The position numbers and the translations under genes are program-made. Below, in pieces: positions 17,488 through 27,784 of a stretch of 64,000 nt of DNA. Each line of letters begins with the position of its first letter. Within the stretch, counting starts at the first letter, position 1. The notes beneath the pieces are model-generated. The model searched no databases. It saw nothing but the letters and a program-made list of their open reading frames with translations, and was not told the DNA's origin. Origin of the DNA: Marinicauda algicola (GTDB lineage: Bacteria; Pseudomonadota; Alphaproteobacteria; Caulobacterales; Maricaulaceae); the NCBI RefSeq assembly GCF_017161425.1, contig NZ_CP071057.1, positions 186,001-250,000 of the forward strand. Direction: 5' to 3'.

Positions 17488-18893
17488 ACCGCCCGCTTTG
17501 GACCGCGAAGGATGCCGCGAGGGCGACCGGCGGACGCCTGGAGGGCGGGGAATGGACCGCCACCGGTGTCTCCATCGATTCCCGCACGATCGAGCCCGGC
17601 GATCTCTTCGTCGCGCTGTCCGACCAACGCGACGGCCACGAGTTCGCGCAGGCTGCGCTCGATGCCGGCGCGGTGGCTGCCCTGGTTTCGAAGCCCGGCG
17701 TGTGCGACGGCCCCAGGCTGGTCGTCCCCGACGTGCTGCAGGCGCTGCGCGATCTTGGCGCGGCGGCGCGCGATCGCTGCGGCGCCGTGCGCGTGGCGGT
17801 CACCGGCTCGGTCGGCAAGACCAGCGTGAAGGAGTGGATCGCCGCGGCGTTCCGCGCGGCCGGCCCCGCCCATTGGAGCGTGAAGAGCTACAACAATCAC
17901 TGGGGCGTGCCGCTGACGCTCGCGCGCATGCCGGCCGGCACCCGGCATGCCGTGTTCGAGATGGGCATGAACCATGCCGGCGAGATCCGCGCCCTGACCG
18001 CCCAGGTCCGCCCGCACGTCGCGGTGATCACCAAGATCGCGCCGGCGCACCTGGAAAATCTCGGTTCCATGGAAGCGATCGCCGACGCCAAGTCGGAGAT
18101 CTTCGAGGGCCTGGAGCCCGACGGCATCGCCGTCATCCCGGCCGACGACGAGTTCCGCGACCGCCTGGCCGGCCACGTGAACGCGAGCAGGGCGGGCTTC
18201 CTGCTCGATTTCGGCGCCGCGCCGAAGGCGGCGGTGCGGGTGGTCTCATATACCGACGGGCCTGACGGCGGGACCGGCAGGCTCGACGTGCTCGGGCGCG
18301 AGATCGTGATCCGGGTCGGCGCCTCCGGCGCGCACCAGGGTATCAATGCCGCCGCGGTGATGGCGGCCTGTGTCGCGGCCGGCCTGGAACCGGAAATCGT
18401 CGCCGAGGTGCTCGCGAGCCAGACGGCCGCGCCGGGTCGCGGCGCGCGCTTCACCCTGTCCCTGCCCGACGGTGGCGAGGCACTGATCGTCGACGACAGC
18501 TACAATGCCAATCCCGCTTCCATGACTGCAGCCATTGCCGGGCTCGCCAATCGTCAGCCGGCGCGCGGCGGGCGGCGTATCGCGGTGCTGGGCGAGATGC
18601 TCGAGCTCGGGCCCCAGAGCGAGGCGATGCACGCGGCACTCGCCGAGCCCCTGAAGACTGCCGGCGTCGACATCGTGATCGGCGTCGGGCGCGGCATGCA
18701 GACGCTGCTCAGCGCCCTGCCAAAGTCCGTCGAAGGCCGGCAGGCGGACAATGCCGGCGAGGGCCTCGAGCGGCTCGGCCAGATTCTGCGCGACGGCGAT
18801 GTTGTGCTGATCAAGGGATCGAACGCATCGGGTGTCCACAAAATCGTCGCAAGCCTGCATGAGGGTCGCTTTCACGCACCTTCGAACGCCTGA
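17484..18893 (+). CDS. murF: UDP-MurNAc-tripeptide: D-Ala-D-Ala ligase MurF
   Basis: MurF attaches D-alanyl-D-alanine to the UDP-MurNAc tripeptide and completes the cytoplasmic stem peptide. The 469-residue product contains the ATP loop TGSVGKTS (107-114), the central motif FEMGMNHAGEIRALT, and the C-terminal-domain pattern VDDSYNANPASM. The length is normal. The ATG overlaps the murE stop by four bases, and mraY follows nine bases after the stop. Confidence 0.97.
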   Translation: MNRPLWTAKDAARATGGRLEGGEWTATGVSIDSRTIEPGDLFVALSDQRDGHEFAQAALDAGAVAALVSKPGVCDGPRLVVPDVLQALRDLGAAARDRCGAVRVAVTGSVGKTSVKEWIAAAFRAAGPAHWSVKSYNNHWGVPLTLARMPAGTRHAVFEMGMNHAGEIRALTAQVRPHVAVITKIAPAHLENLGSMEAIADAKSEIFEGLEPDGIAVIPADDEFRDRLAGHVNASRAGFLLDFGAAPKAAVRVVSYTDGPDGGTGRLDVLGREIVIRVGASGAHQGINAAAVMAACVAAGLEPEIVAEVLASQTAAPGRGARFTLSLPDGGEALIVDDSYNANPASMTAAIAGLANRQPARGGRRIAVLGEMLELGPQSEAMHAALAEPLKTAGVDIVIGVGRGMQTLLSALPKSVEGRQADNAGEGLERLGQILRDGDVVLIKGSNASGVHKIVASLHEGRFHAPSNA

Positions 18894-18902
18894 GGATTTT
18901 TC

Positions 18903-20003
18903 ATGCTTTACCTGCTTCTCGCGCCCCTGGCGGAACAGTTCCAGATCTTCAACGTCCTCAACTATCTGACCTTCCGCACGGGCCTCGCCTGGATCACGGC
19001 GTTCATGGTGGCGCTGATCATCGGGCCGGGCTTCATCCGCTGGCTGAGGAGCAAGGGCTCCCAGCCGATCCGCACCGACGGGCCGGAGAGCCACATCGTC
19101 GCCAAGGCCGGCACTCCGACCATGGGTGGCTTCATCATCCTGATCGGCATCCTCGTCGGCACGCTGCTGTGGGGCGATCTCACGAACCAGTATCTCTGGG
19201 TGGTGATCTTCGTGACCGCCGGATTCGGCGCGATCGGCTTCATCGACGACTGGCGCAAGGTCACCAGGAAGTCCTCCGAAGGGCTTTCCGGGCGCGGCAA
19301 GCTCATCCTGCAATCCATCATCGCGCTCGCCGCGGTGATCTGGATGACGGACCTGCTTTCCGACGCCCCCGGCGTGCCGGACCATTTCGCGACCTCGGTC
19401 GCGGTACCCTTCTTCAAGGACCTTCTCATCCCCCTGAGCTACGGCTTCTACCTGTTCGGGCTCCTGGTGATCGTCGGCGCGTCGAACGCGGTCAACGTCA
19501 CCGACGGGCTCGACGGTCTTGCCATCGTTCCGGTGATGATCGCGGCCGGCTCGTTCGGCTTCATCGCCTATTTCGTCGGCTCCGCGGTCTATGCCGACTA
19601 TCTGTTCCTGAACTTCACGCCCGGCACGGCCGAGCTTGCGGTGATCTGCGGCGCGATCCTTGGAGCCGGGCTCGGATTTCTCTGGTTCAACGCTCCGCCC
19701 GCCATGGTCTTCATGGGCGATACGGGGTCCCTGTCCCTGGGCGGCGCGCTCGGCACGATCGCGGTGGCGGTCAAGCACGAGATCGTGCTGGCCATCATCG
19801 GCGGCCTGTTCGTGCTCGAGGCGGTGTCGGTGATGGTGCAGATCGCCAGCTTCAAGCTCACCGGCAAGCGCATCTTCAAGATGGCCCCGATCCACCACCA
19901 TTTCGAGAAGATGGGCTGGGCCGAGCCGACCATTGTCATCCGCTTCTGGATCATCGCCGTCGTGCTCGCCCTTATCGGACTGTCCACGCTGAAACTGAGG
20001 TAG
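18903..20003 (+). CDS. mraY: Phospho-MurNAc-pentapeptide transferase MraY
   Basis: MraY transfers phospho-MurNAc-pentapeptide to undecaprenyl phosphate, giving lipid I, at the inner face of the cytoplasmic membrane. The 366-residue protein has about ten membrane helices. It has the catalytic signatures [10 protein letters not shown] (paired aspartates, about residue 115), [14 protein letters not shown] (about 197-210), and the C-terminal [11 protein letters not shown] histidine motif. The length equals typical proteobacterial MraY (~360). Confidence 0.98.
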   Translation: MLYLLLAPLAEQFQIFNVLNYLTFRTGLAWITAFMVALIIGPGFIRWLRSKGSQPIRTDGPESHIVAKAGTPTMGGFIILIGILVGTLLWGDLTNQYLWVVIFVTAGFGAIGFIDDWRKVTRKSSEGLSGRGKLILQSIIALAAVIWMTDLLSDAPGVPDHFATSVAVPFFKDLLIPLSYGFYLFGLLVIVGASNAVNVTDGLDGLAIVPVMIAAGSFGFIAYFVGSAVYADYLFLNFTPGTAELAVICGAILGAGLGFLWFNAPPAMVFMGDTGSLSLGGALGTIAVAVKHEIVLAIIGGLFVLEAVSVMVQIASFKLTGKRIFKMAPIHHHFEKMGWAEPTIVIRFWIIAVVLALIGLSTLKLR

Positions 20004-20007
20004 CCGA

Positions 20008-21417
20008 ATGATCCCCGTCACTGCGTTTGCAGGCCGCGCCGTCGCCGTCTTCGGACTGGCGCGCACCGGCATCGCGACGGCGAAGGCACTTGCCGCCGGC
20101 GGGGCCAAGGTGCTGGCGTGGGACGATAACGCGGACACGCGCGCGAGTGCGGAAAGGGCCGGCGTGCCGCTGGTCGACCTCAACCGGCGCGACTGGGGAG
20201 ATATCGCGGCCTTGGTGCTCTCGCCCGGCGTGCCGCTGCATCACCCCAGCCCCCACCGCATGGTCGAGCTTGCCCGCGCGGTCGGCGCGCCGGTGATCGG
20301 GGACATGGAGCTGTTCGCGATGGAAGCGAACAAGGTCGACAATGTCCGCGTCGTCGGCATCACCGGCACGAACGGCAAGTCGACGACCACGGCGCTGATC
20401 GGCCACATCCTGAAGACCGCCGGGCTCGACGTGCGCGTTGGCGGCAATATCGGCGAGGCCGTGCTCTCGCTCGCCCCGCCGCGGCCCGGCGCGATCTACG
20501 TGCTGGAGCTGTCTTCCTATCAGCTCGATCTCGTCGAGCGCCTGCACTGCGACGTCGCGGTCTTCCTCAACATCACGCCGGACCATATCGACCGGCATGG
20601 CAGTCTCGAAAACTACGTCGCGGCCAAGCGGCGCATCTTCGCCACCCAGAGCGACGAGGACACCGCCGTCATCGGCGTCGACGACGAGATCACGAAGAAG
20701 GTGTTCTCCGAGATGCGCGCCTCCGGGGCGCAACACGTGGTCCCGGTCTCGGCGCGCAAGGTGATCTCGCGCGGTGTGTATGTGCTTGGTGGCACGCTCT
20801 ACGACGCGCTCGACGGCAAGGCGAAGCCCGGGGCAGACCTCTCCCGTGCGATCGCGCTGCCGGGCCGGCACAACGCGCAGAACGCGGCTGCCGCCTATGC
20901 CGCGGTGCGCCGGCTGGGCGTGAGCCCGGAGGATGCCGCGGCCGGCATCGAGAGTTTTCCGGGCCTGCCCCACCGCCAGGAGCGTGTCGGACAGGTCGGT
21001 CCGGTCGTCTTCATCAATGATTCCAAGGCCACCAATGCCGATGCCGCCGCCCAGGCCCTCGGCTGCTATGACGACATCTTCTGGATCGCCGGCGGCCAGG
21101 CCAAGGAGGGCGGGGTGAAATCGCTCGAGCCATTCTTCCACCGCATCCGGCGCGCCTATCTCATAGGCCAGGATGCCGATCTCATCGCCCGCCAGCTCGC
21201 GGGCAAGGTCGACGTCGTCCAGGCAGGCAACCTGCATACCGCGACTGCGCGCGCGGCGAAGGATGCCGTGGAGAGCGGCTCGCACAATCCGGTCGTCCTA
21301 CTCTCGCCGGCCTGCGCGAGCTTCGACCAGTTCAGGAGTTATGAACACCGCGGGGATAGCTTCCGCATAGCCGTGACCGATCTCATCGCCAAGGCACGCG
21401 GAGGAAACGCCGCATGA
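20008..21417 (+). CDS. murD: UDP-MurNAc-L-alanine: D-glutamate ligase MurD
   Basis: MurD adds D-glutamate to UDP-MurNAc-L-alanine. The 469-residue protein has an N-terminal UDP-binding Rossmann domain (AVFGLARTGIATAKAL), the ATP loop TGTNGKST (119-126), the central LELSSYQLDLVE and ITPDHIDRHG, and the C-terminal NDSKATNADAA and LLSPACASFDQF motifs that are diagnostic for MurD. It lies 4 bp after mraY and overlaps ftsW by 4 bp. Confidence 0.97.
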   Translation: MIPVTAFAGRAVAVFGLARTGIATAKALAAGGAKVLAWDDNADTRASAERAGVPLVDLNRRDWGDIAALVLSPGVPLHHPSPHRMVELARAVGAPVIGDMELFAMEANKVDNVRVVGITGTNGKSTTTALIGHILKTAGLDVRVGGNIGEAVLSLAPPRPGAIYVLELSSYQLDLVERLHCDVAVFLNITPDHIDRHGSLENYVAAKRRIFATQSDEDTAVIGVDDEITKKVFSEMRASGAQHVVPVSARKVISRGVYVLGGTLYDALDGKAKPGADLSRAIALPGRHNAQNAAAAYAAVRRLGVSPEDAAAGIESFPGLPHRQERVGQVGPVVFINDSKATNADAAAQALGCYDDIFWIAGGQAKEGGVKSLEPFFHRIRRAYLIGQDADLIARQLAGKVDVVQAGNLHTATARAAKDAVESGSHNPVVLLSPACASFDQFRSYEHRGDSFRIAVTDLIAKARGGNAA

Positions 21418-22532
21418 TTGCAGCTCCCAGGTCCCGCTTCCCGGCGCTGTGGCGCGGACTCGACCGTACCCTGATCTTCACGGTGGTGTCCCTCATCGGC
21501 ATCGGCCTGACCCTGTCGCTTGCCGCCGGACCGGCGGCGGCCGAGCGCCTGTCGATCTCCCAGCCCTTCTATTTCCTGATCCGACATGCGGTCTTCGCGG
21601 GCGCGGGGGTGGCGATCCTGCTGTTCACCGCCGCGCTGTCGGTCACCGGCGTGCGCCGGATCGCCGGGCTCGCCCTGGCCGGTTCGCTCATCGTGATGGC
21701 GGCGCTTCCGGTGATCGGCCACGAGGTCAACGGCGCGACTCGCTGGATCCGGCTCGGCGGGTTCGGGCTGCAGCCGAGCGAGTTTCTCAAGCCCGCCTTC
21801 ATCGTCATCTGCGCCTGGCTGTTCGCCGAGGAGAGCCGCGGCGCGCCGGTACCCGGCCGTCTCCTCGCGCTCGGGCTTTACGGCCTCAGCGTCGCGCTTC
21901 TCATCCTCCAGCCCGATTTCGGTCAGACCATCCTCCTGTCAGCGATCTTCGGGGCGATGCTGTTCGCCGCGGGACTGCCCTGGCTCTACACGCTGGCGCT
22001 CGGGGGAGCGGGGCTCGGCCTGATGACGCTTGCCTATTTCAGCCTCGACCACGTGCAGGCGCGGGTTGCCGCCTTCCTCTCGCCTCAGGCGGACTGGGCC
22101 CAGACCGAGCGGGCGCGCCAGGCATTCGCCGAGGGCGGGCTGTTCGGCGTCGGACCGGGCGAGGGCGAGATCAAGCGCCTCCTGCCCGAGGCTCATACCG
22201 ATTTCGTCTTCTCCGTCGCGGCCGAAGAGTTCGGCCTGCTCGCCTCGCTCGCCATCATCGGGCTCTACGCCATCCTGTTCGCCCAGGCCTGGAGCCGGGC
22301 GATGAAGCTCACCGACCATTTCGCCCAGCTTGCCACGGCCGGGCTCGCCCTCCTGTTCGGCTTCCAGGCGCTGATCAATATCGCGGTCAATCTCAACCTC
22401 ATCCCGCCCAAGGGGATGACCTTGCCCTTCATCTCCTATGGCGGTTCGTCGATGCTGGCGCTCGCCTTCGCGGCCGGACTGATGCTGGCGCTGACCCGTC
22501 ACCGGCCCGGCGCCTACGAGCGGCGGAGCTAG
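21414..22532 (+). CDS. ftsW: Septal peptidoglycan polymerase FtsW (SEDS family)
   Basis: FtsW is the SEDS glycosyltransferase that polymerises septal glycan strands in partnership with FtsI. The 372-residue protein has ten predicted membrane helices, the SEDS blocks NGATRWIRLGGFGLQPSEFLK (split at ~103-123) and EAHTDFVFSVAAEEFGL, and the C-terminal NLIPPKGMTLPFISYGGSS. It sits in the canonical position between murD and murG. Its length matches alphaproteobacterial FtsW. Confidence 0.96.
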   Translation: MIAAPRSRFPALWRGLDRTLIFTVVSLIGIGLTLSLAAGPAAAERLSISQPFYFLIRHAVFAGAGVAILLFTAALSVTGVRRIAGLALAGSLIVMAALPVIGHEVNGATRWIRLGGFGLQPSEFLKPAFIVICAWLFAEESRGAPVPGRLLALGLYGLSVALLILQPDFGQTILLSAIFGAMLFAAGLPWLYTLALGGAGLGLMTLAYFSLDHVQARVAAFLSPQADWAQTERARQAFAEGGLFGVGPGEGEIKRLLPEAHTDFVFSVAAEEFGLLASLAIIGLYAILFAQAWSRAMKLTDHFAQLATAGLALLFGFQALINIAVNLNLIPPKGMTLPFISYGGSSMLALAFAAGLMLALTRHRPGAYERRS

Positions 22533-22535
22533 GCC

Positions 22536-23624
22536 GTGGCGGGACGGCTCCTGATCGCGGCCGGAGGGACCGGCGGGCACATGTTTCCTGCACGCGCAGC
22601 GGCCGAAGCCCTGATCGCGCGCGGCTGGCAGGTCAAGCTCGTCACCGATGCGCGCGGCGCGAAGCATGCGCGCGGCTTTCCCGGCGAGGCGATCAGCGAG
22701 ATTTCCGCCTCCAGCCCCTTCGTGAAGAACCCGATCAAGCTCGCCGGCGCGCTCGGCAGGCTCGCCAGGGGGCTCGGCCAGACGCGCGCGATCATCAGGC
22801 AATTTCGGCCCGACGTCATTGCCGGGTTCGGCGGCTACCCCGCCTTTCCGGCGCTGGCGGCGGCGCGCCTGGCATCCATCCCGTACGTGATCCACGAGCA
22901 GAACGCGGTGCTCGGCCGGGTGAACCGGGTCTTCGCCGGCGGCGCCTTCGCTGTGGCCTCCGGCTTCGAACGTCTCGACCGCCTCCCGGGAAAAGCCCGG
23001 CACGAGGTGACCGGAAATCCGGTGCGCGCCGCGATCCGCGAGGCGCGTGAAGCCGGCTACGAAGCGCCGGGCGAGACCGGTTCGATCCGCCTGCTGGTCA
23101 TCGGCGGCAGCCTCGGCGCGCGCATTCTCTCCGACACCTTGCCGGCCGCGATCGCGCGCCTTCCCGGCGCGCTGCGCGCGCGCCTCGACATCGTCCAGCA
23201 GGTGCGCGCCGAGAGTCTGGATCAGGTGCGCGCCGCCTATGCGAAGGCCGGGGTGACGGCACAGTGCGAGGCCTTCTTCGAGGACATGGGCCGCCAGTAC
23301 GCCCGGGCCCACCTGGTCATCGCCCGCGCCGGGGCGTCGAGCGTGGCGGAGATCGCGGCGGTCGGTCGGCCGGCCATCTTCGTGCCGCTCGCCATCGCCA
23401 TGGACGATCACCAGGCCGCCAATGCCGAGGCGCTCGTGGAAGCGGGCGCAGCCGATTGCCTGCGTGAGGGCGCGTTCACTGCCGAGGCGCTGTCGGCGCG
23501 GCTTGAAACCCTGCTCACCGATCGCGAAGCTCTCGCGCTCCGGGCCGGACGTGCCCGCGCGCTCGGCAAGCCGGACGCGCATGCGCGCCTGGCCGACCTC
23601 ATCGAATCCGCCGCCAGGGACTAG
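22536..23624 (+). CDS. murG: UDP-GlcNAc: lipid I N-acetylglucosaminyltransferase MurG
   Basis: MurG converts lipid I to lipid II at the cytoplasmic membrane. The 362-residue protein has the N-terminal G-loop [12 protein letters not shown] (residues 8-19), [14 protein letters not shown] (~123-136), a second G-loop [13 protein letters not shown], and the UDP-GlcNAc-binding [10 protein letters not shown]. The start is GTG at 22536, three bases after the ftsW stop; no alternative ATG would keep the first G-loop. Confidence 0.97.
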   Translation: MAGRLLIAAGGTGGHMFPARAAAEALIARGWQVKLVTDARGAKHARGFPGEAISEISASSPFVKNPIKLAGALGRLARGLGQTRAIIRQFRPDVIAGFGGYPAFPALAAARLASIPYVIHEQNAVLGRVNRVFAGGAFAVASGFERLDRLPGKARHEVTGNPVRAAIREAREAGYEAPGETGSIRLLVIGGSLGARILSDTLPAAIARLPGALRARLDIVQQVRAESLDQVRAAYAKAGVTAQCEAFFEDMGRQYARAHLVIARAGASSVAEIAAVGRPAIFVPLAIAMDDHQAANAEALVEAGAADCLREGAFTAEALSARLETLLTDREALALRAGRARALGKPDAHARLADLIESAARD

Positions 23625-23626
23625 CC

Positions 23627-25036
23627 ATGCCGCCCATCGATCTCGCCGCCGCCGTCGGACCGGTCCATTTCGTCGGGATCGGCGGGATAGGCATGAGCGG
23701 GATCGCCGAGGTCATGCTCAATCTCGGCTATGCGGTCACGGGCTCCGACATCAAGGACAGCGCCAATGTCGAGCGCCTGAGGAAGAAGGGCGCCACCGTT
23801 CACATCGGCCACGCGGCGGAGAATATCGATGGCGCCGGCGCGCTGGTGGTGTCCAGTGCGGTGAAGAAGACCAATCCCGAACTCGCCGCTGCGCGCGCGA
23901 GGCGCATCCCCGTCGTGCGCCGCGCGGAGATGCTGGCCGAGCTGATGCGCCTGAAATACGCAGTCGCGGTCGGGGGCACGCACGGCAAGACCACGACGAC
24001 CTCGCTCATCGCCGCGCTGATGGACGGGGCGGGCTTCGATCCCACCGTCATCAATGGCGGCATCATCTCCGCCTACGGCTCGAACGCGAAGATGGGCACG
24101 AGCGACTGGATGGTGGTGGAGGCCGACGAGAGCGACGGATCCTTCCTCAAGCTGCGCGGCTCGGTGGCGCTGATCACCAACATCGATCCCGAGCACATGG
24201 AGCATTACGGCAGCTTCGACGCGCTGCGCGCGGCTTTCGCCCAGTTCGTGGAGAACCTGCCCTTCTACGGCTTCGCGGCGCTGTGTACCGATCATGCGGA
24301 GGTCCAGGCGCTCGCCGCGCGCATCGAGGACCGCCGCGTCATCACCTACGGATTCAATCCGCAGGCCGAGGTGCGCGCGGTCAACGTGCGCACGAGCCCG
24401 GCGGGGTCGACCTTCGACATCGTCTTCCAGCCGGTCGGGGGCGAGCGCATCGTGTGGCGCGACTTCACCCTGCCGATGATGGGCGAGCACAACGTGCAGA
24501 ACGCCGCCGGCGCGATCGCGGTCGTCAGGGCGCTCGGCGGCACCGAGTCCGATCTCAAGGCCGCGCTCGCCCGGTTCGCAGGCGTGAAGCGGCGCTTCAC
24601 CATCACGGGCGAGGCCCGGGGCGTCACGGTCGTCGACGATTACGGCCATCACCCGGTGGAGATCGCCGCCGTGCTCAAGGCCGCGCGCCAGCGCGCCGGC
24701 GAGGGCCGCGTCATCGCGGTGTGCCAGCCGCACCGCTATACGCGCCTGCACGACCTGTTCGACGAGTTCTGCACCTGCTTCAACGATGCCGACAGCGTGC
24801 TCATCGCGCCGGTCTATACCGCGGGCGAGGACCCGATCGAGGGCGCCGACCGCGAGCATCTCGTCGCCGGCCTGTCCGCGCACGGTCACCGCGACGCCGC
24901 GCCCACGGACAAGGAAAGCCTGCCGGAGGATCTGAAGACCCGCGTGAAGTCCGGCGATCTCGTCGTCTGCCTCGGGGCAGGGGACATCACCTACTGGGCC
25001 GCGGACCTTCCCGAACGGCTGGAGCGGGTGCTGTGA
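23627..25036 (+). CDS. murC: UDP-MurNAc: L-alanine ligase MurC
   Basis: MurC starts the stem peptide by adding L-alanine to UDP-MurNAc. The 469-residue product shows [17 protein letters not shown] near the N terminus, the ATP loop GGTHGKTTT (about 120-128), [12 protein letters not shown], and [11 protein letters not shown] in the C-terminal half. Length and motifs are typical. The stop overlaps the murB GTG start (GTGA). Confidence 0.98.
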   Translation: MPPIDLAAAVGPVHFVGIGGIGMSGIAEVMLNLGYAVTGSDIKDSANVERLRKKGATVHIGHAAENIDGAGALVVSSAVKKTNPELAAARARRIPVVRRAEMLAELMRLKYAVAVGGTHGKTTTTSLIAALMDGAGFDPTVINGGIISAYGSNAKMGTSDWMVVEADESDGSFLKLRGSVALITNIDPEHMEHYGSFDALRAAFAQFVENLPFYGFAALCTDHAEVQALAARIEDRRVITYGFNPQAEVRAVNVRTSPAGSTFDIVFQPVGGERIVWRDFTLPMMGEHNVQNAAGAIAVVRALGGTESDLKAALARFAGVKRRFTITGEARGVTVVDDYGHHPVEIAAVLKAARQRAGEGRVIAVCQPHRYTRLHDLFDEFCTCFNDADSVLIAPVYTAGEDPIEGADREHLVAGLSAHGHRDAAPTDKESLPEDLKTRVKSGDLVVCLGAGDITYWAADLPERLERVL

Positions 25037-25962
25037 GCTTTCCCTCGATCAGAAATCGTCTGCCCGCCGTGCGCGGCAAGCTGATCGAGAACGCGCCGCT
25101 GAGCGACATCACCTGGCTGAGGGTCGGCGGGCCGGCGCAGGTCCTGTTCATCCCGGCCGACGAGGCCGATCTTTCGCGCTTCCTCGCCGAGACGCCGCGC
25201 GAGATTCCCGTTCATGTCCTCGGGGCGGGCTCGAACACGCTCGCGCGCGACGGCGGCGTGGAGGGCGTGGTGGTGCGCCTCGGACCGGCCTTCGCGAAAG
25301 CCGAGGCGATGGAAGGCTCGCGCCTCAGGGTCGGCGCCGCCGCGCTCGACAAGCAGGCGGCCAAGGCCGCGGCGAAGGCGGGAATCGCGGGGCTCGAATT
25401 CTTTGTCGGCGTGCCCGGCACGATCGGCGGGGCGCTGCGGATGAATGCGGGCTGCTACGGTACGGAGACGAAGGACCGGCTGATCGAGGCGGTCGCGCTG
25501 GACCGGCGCGGGAGGCGCATCGTCGCCGGCGCGGGCGAGCTGGGCTACACCTATCGCCACTGCGCGGCGCCGGACGACTGGATCTTCGTCGAGGCGCTCT
25601 TCCAGGGCGAGCCGGGCCGGCCGGAGGCGATCACTGCCAGGATGATCGAGATCACCGCGCGCCGTGAGGAGACCCAGCCAATCCGGGAGAAGACGTCCGG
25701 CTCGACCTTCAAGAACCCCGACCCGGAGAAGGCGGGAGGGCGTTCGGCCTGGCAGCTCGTCGATCTCGTCGGCGGACGGGGGCGGCGCGTCGGCGGGGCG
25801 CGCTTCTCCGAGATGCACGCGAACTTCCTGATCAATGACGGCACGGCCACGGCAGAAGACCTCGAAACCCTCGTCGAACAGGTCCGCGAAGACATCCGCG
25901 AACAGACCGGCATTGACATGGAGTGGGAGGTCAGGCGGCTGGGACGGAGGCAGGGCGGATGA
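25033..25962 (+). CDS. murB: UDP-N-acetylenolpyruvoylglucosamine reductase MurB
   Basis: MurB is the FAD enzyme that reduces UDP-GlcNAc-enolpyruvate to UDP-MurNAc. The 309-residue product has [12 protein letters not shown], the FAD-binding [38 protein letters not shown], and TSGSTFKNP with the catalytic serine, consistent with type II (shorter) MurB. Translation begins at GTG 25033 inside the murC stop. The longer upstream frame is the shadow of murG and murC. Confidence 0.95.
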   Translation: MSFPSIRNRLPAVRGKLIENAPLSDITWLRVGGPAQVLFIPADEADLSRFLAETPREIPVHVLGAGSNTLARDGGVEGVVVRLGPAFAKAEAMEGSRLRVGAAALDKQAAKAAAKAGIAGLEFFVGVPGTIGGALRMNAGCYGTETKDRLIEAVALDRRGRRIVAGAGELGYTYRHCAAPDDWIFVEALFQGEPGRPEAITARMIEITARREETQPIREKTSGSTFKNPDPEKAGGRSAWQLVDLVGGRGRRVGGARFSEMHANFLINDGTATAEDLETLVEQVREDIREQTGIDMEWEVRRLGRRQGG

Positions 25963-26873
25963 ACACGCGCGTCGCGGTCCTCAAGGGCGGGCTTTCCGCC
26001 GAACGCGAGGTTTCCCTCGTTTCGGGTGCGAAATGTGCGCAGGCCCTGCGCAGCAAGGGCTATGACGTGGTCGAGATCGATGTCGGCCACGATGTCTACG
26101 AGCGTCTGAAGGAAGCCGACCCCGACATCGTCTTCAACGCCCTGCACGGCGAGTACGGCGAGGACGGGCGCATCCAGGGCCTGCTCGACTATTTCGGGCG
26201 GCCCTACACCCATTCCGGCGTCGCCGCCTCCGCGCTGGCCATGGACAAGGAGCGCACCAAGGCGGTGCTGCGCCTCGCCGGCGTGAAGTCTCCCGAAGGC
26301 GTGATCGCGAGCCGCTTCGAGGCGGCCAAGACACATCTCCTGAAGCCGCCCTATGTTGCCAAGCCGAACGATCGCGGTTCCTCGGTCGGGGTGCTGATCG
26401 TGCCGGAGGGGGCGAACCGCCCGCCGGCCGAGCTCGCCGCGGACAGCTGGCCCTATGGCGACGAGGTGCTGATCGAGACCTATGTCCCCGGACGCGAACT
26501 CACCGTCGCGGTGATGGGCGACCGCCCGCTCTGCGTGACCGAGATCATCCCGAAGACCGCGTTCTACGATTACGAGGCGAAATACGCCGCCGGCGGCTCG
26601 GTGCACCAGTGCCCCGCCGACATTCCCGATGCGGTCGCGCAGGAGGCGATGGACGCCGCCCTGACTGCACATCGCGTTCTCGGCTGCAAGGGCTTGACCC
26701 GCAGTGATTTTCGCTGGGACGAGGCCGGAGGCAGCGGCCTATGGTTACTCGAAATTAATACCCAGCCGGGCATGACTCCGACATCCCTGGCCCCTGAACA
26801 GGCGGCCTGGTCCGGGATCTCATTCGCTGATCTCGTGGCCTGGATGGCGGAGGATGCGTCGTGCCCAAGGTAG
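25959..26873 (+). CDS. ddl: D-alanine-D-alanine ligase
   Basis: Ddl makes the D-Ala-D-Ala dipeptide used by MurF. The 304-residue ATP-grasp protein has [16 protein letters not shown] (residues 5-20), [12 protein letters not shown], the ATP-binding [14 protein letters not shown], and the magnesium-ligand stretch [17 protein letters not shown] chose the ATG at 25959, which overlaps the murB stop, over the in-frame ATG at 25923 because it starts the first beta strand directly. The gene's end overlaps ftsQ by 13 bp. Confidence 0.96.
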   Translation: MNTRVAVLKGGLSAEREVSLVSGAKCAQALRSKGYDVVEIDVGHDVYERLKEADPDIVFNALHGEYGEDGRIQGLLDYFGRPYTHSGVAASALAMDKERTKAVLRLAGVKSPEGVIASRFEAAKTHLLKPPYVAKPNDRGSSVGVLIVPEGANRPPAELAADSWPYGDEVLIETYVPGRELTVAVMGDRPLCVTEIIPKTAFYDYEAKYAAGGSVHQCPADIPDAVAQEAMDAALTAHRVLGCKGLTRSDFRWDEAGGSGLWLLEINTQPGMTPTSLAPEQAAWSGISFADLVAWMAEDASCPR

Positions 26874-27778
26874 GACGCGCCGGCACAGCCGCACCCGCAA
26901 AACCAAAGAAGCGGGCGGCGCCCCGGCGCAAGGCTCAAACCGTTCCCGTACGCGGCGGCAAGCTGATCAACTGGCTGGCCGCGCGTCTGCGCGCCGTGCG
27001 TTACCGCGCTGGTCACGCCCTGCGTCTGGGCGGGATCGGCATCGCCGCGCTCGTCGTGCTCGCCGTCGCAGGCCTCGCCGCGCTCGGCCGGCTGCCGGAG
27101 GTCGGTGCGGCGCTTCATGCTGGACTCGATGCGCGCCTGGCCCGCTCCGGCTTCGCGGTCAGCAGCATCGACATCGCCGGCGCACGCCAGGTCGGCGCGG
27201 AGACGATCGCCGAGGCGATCGGAGCCGATCCGGCCCACAGCCTGCTCGCGATCGATCCTGCCGAGGCCCGCGCGCGCGTCGAGGCGATAAGCTGGGTGGA
27301 ACGGGCGAGCGTCGCGCGCCTCTGGCCCGACCGGGTCGCCGTCGTGCTGACCGAGCGTGTGCCCTTCGCCCTGTGGCAGCAGGAGGGCTATCACCGCGTG
27401 ATCGACCGGAGCGGGGTCGTGATCTCCGACGCCGACCCGCGCGCCTATGCCGACCTGCCGCGCGTGGTGGGCGAGGGGGCGAATGATCCGGCCGCCGAGA
27501 TCGTCGACCTGCTCGCACGCCAGGGCGAGATCGCCGCGCTCGTCACCCATGCCGTGCGCGTCGGCGAGCGGCGCTGGAATCTGCGCCTCGCCGCGGGCGG
27601 CGACATCCTTCTTCCCGAGAACGACCCGGCTTCCGCGCTCGCCCTCCTGGCGACGCTGCATGGCGAGCGGCGCGTTCTCGATCTCGATGCCCAGGCATTC
27701 GATCTCAGAACCGAGGGCGAGCTTGTGATCCGGGCCTGGCCGGATCGCGCCGCCGCAGCGCGCGGGCGCGGAGCGTGA
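26861..27778 (+). CDS. ftsQ: Cell division protein FtsQ
   Basis: FtsQ is the bitopic divisome scaffold linking early and late division proteins. The 305-residue product has a long basic cytoplasmic tail (~55 residues), a membrane helix (about 56-76), a POTRA domain (from [19 protein letters not shown]) and the FtsQ beta domain ([21 protein letters not shown] split, then [20 protein letters not shown]). The start is GTG 26861, 13 bp inside ddl. Composition and order are typical for alphaproteobacteria. Confidence 0.94.
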   Translation: MPKVGRAGTAAPAKPKKRAAPRRKAQTVPVRGGKLINWLAARLRAVRYRAGHALRLGGIGIAALVVLAVAGLAALGRLPEVGAALHAGLDARLARSGFAVSSIDIAGARQVGAETIAEAIGADPAHSLLAIDPAEARARVEAISWVERASVARLWPDRVAVVLTERVPFALWQQEGYHRVIDRSGVVISDADPRAYADLPRVVGEGANDPAAEIVDLLARQGEIAALVTHAVRVGERRWNLRLAAGGDILLPENDPASALALLATLHGERRVLDLDAQAFDLRTEGELVIRAWPDRAAAARGRGA

Positions 27779-27784
27779 GCAGTC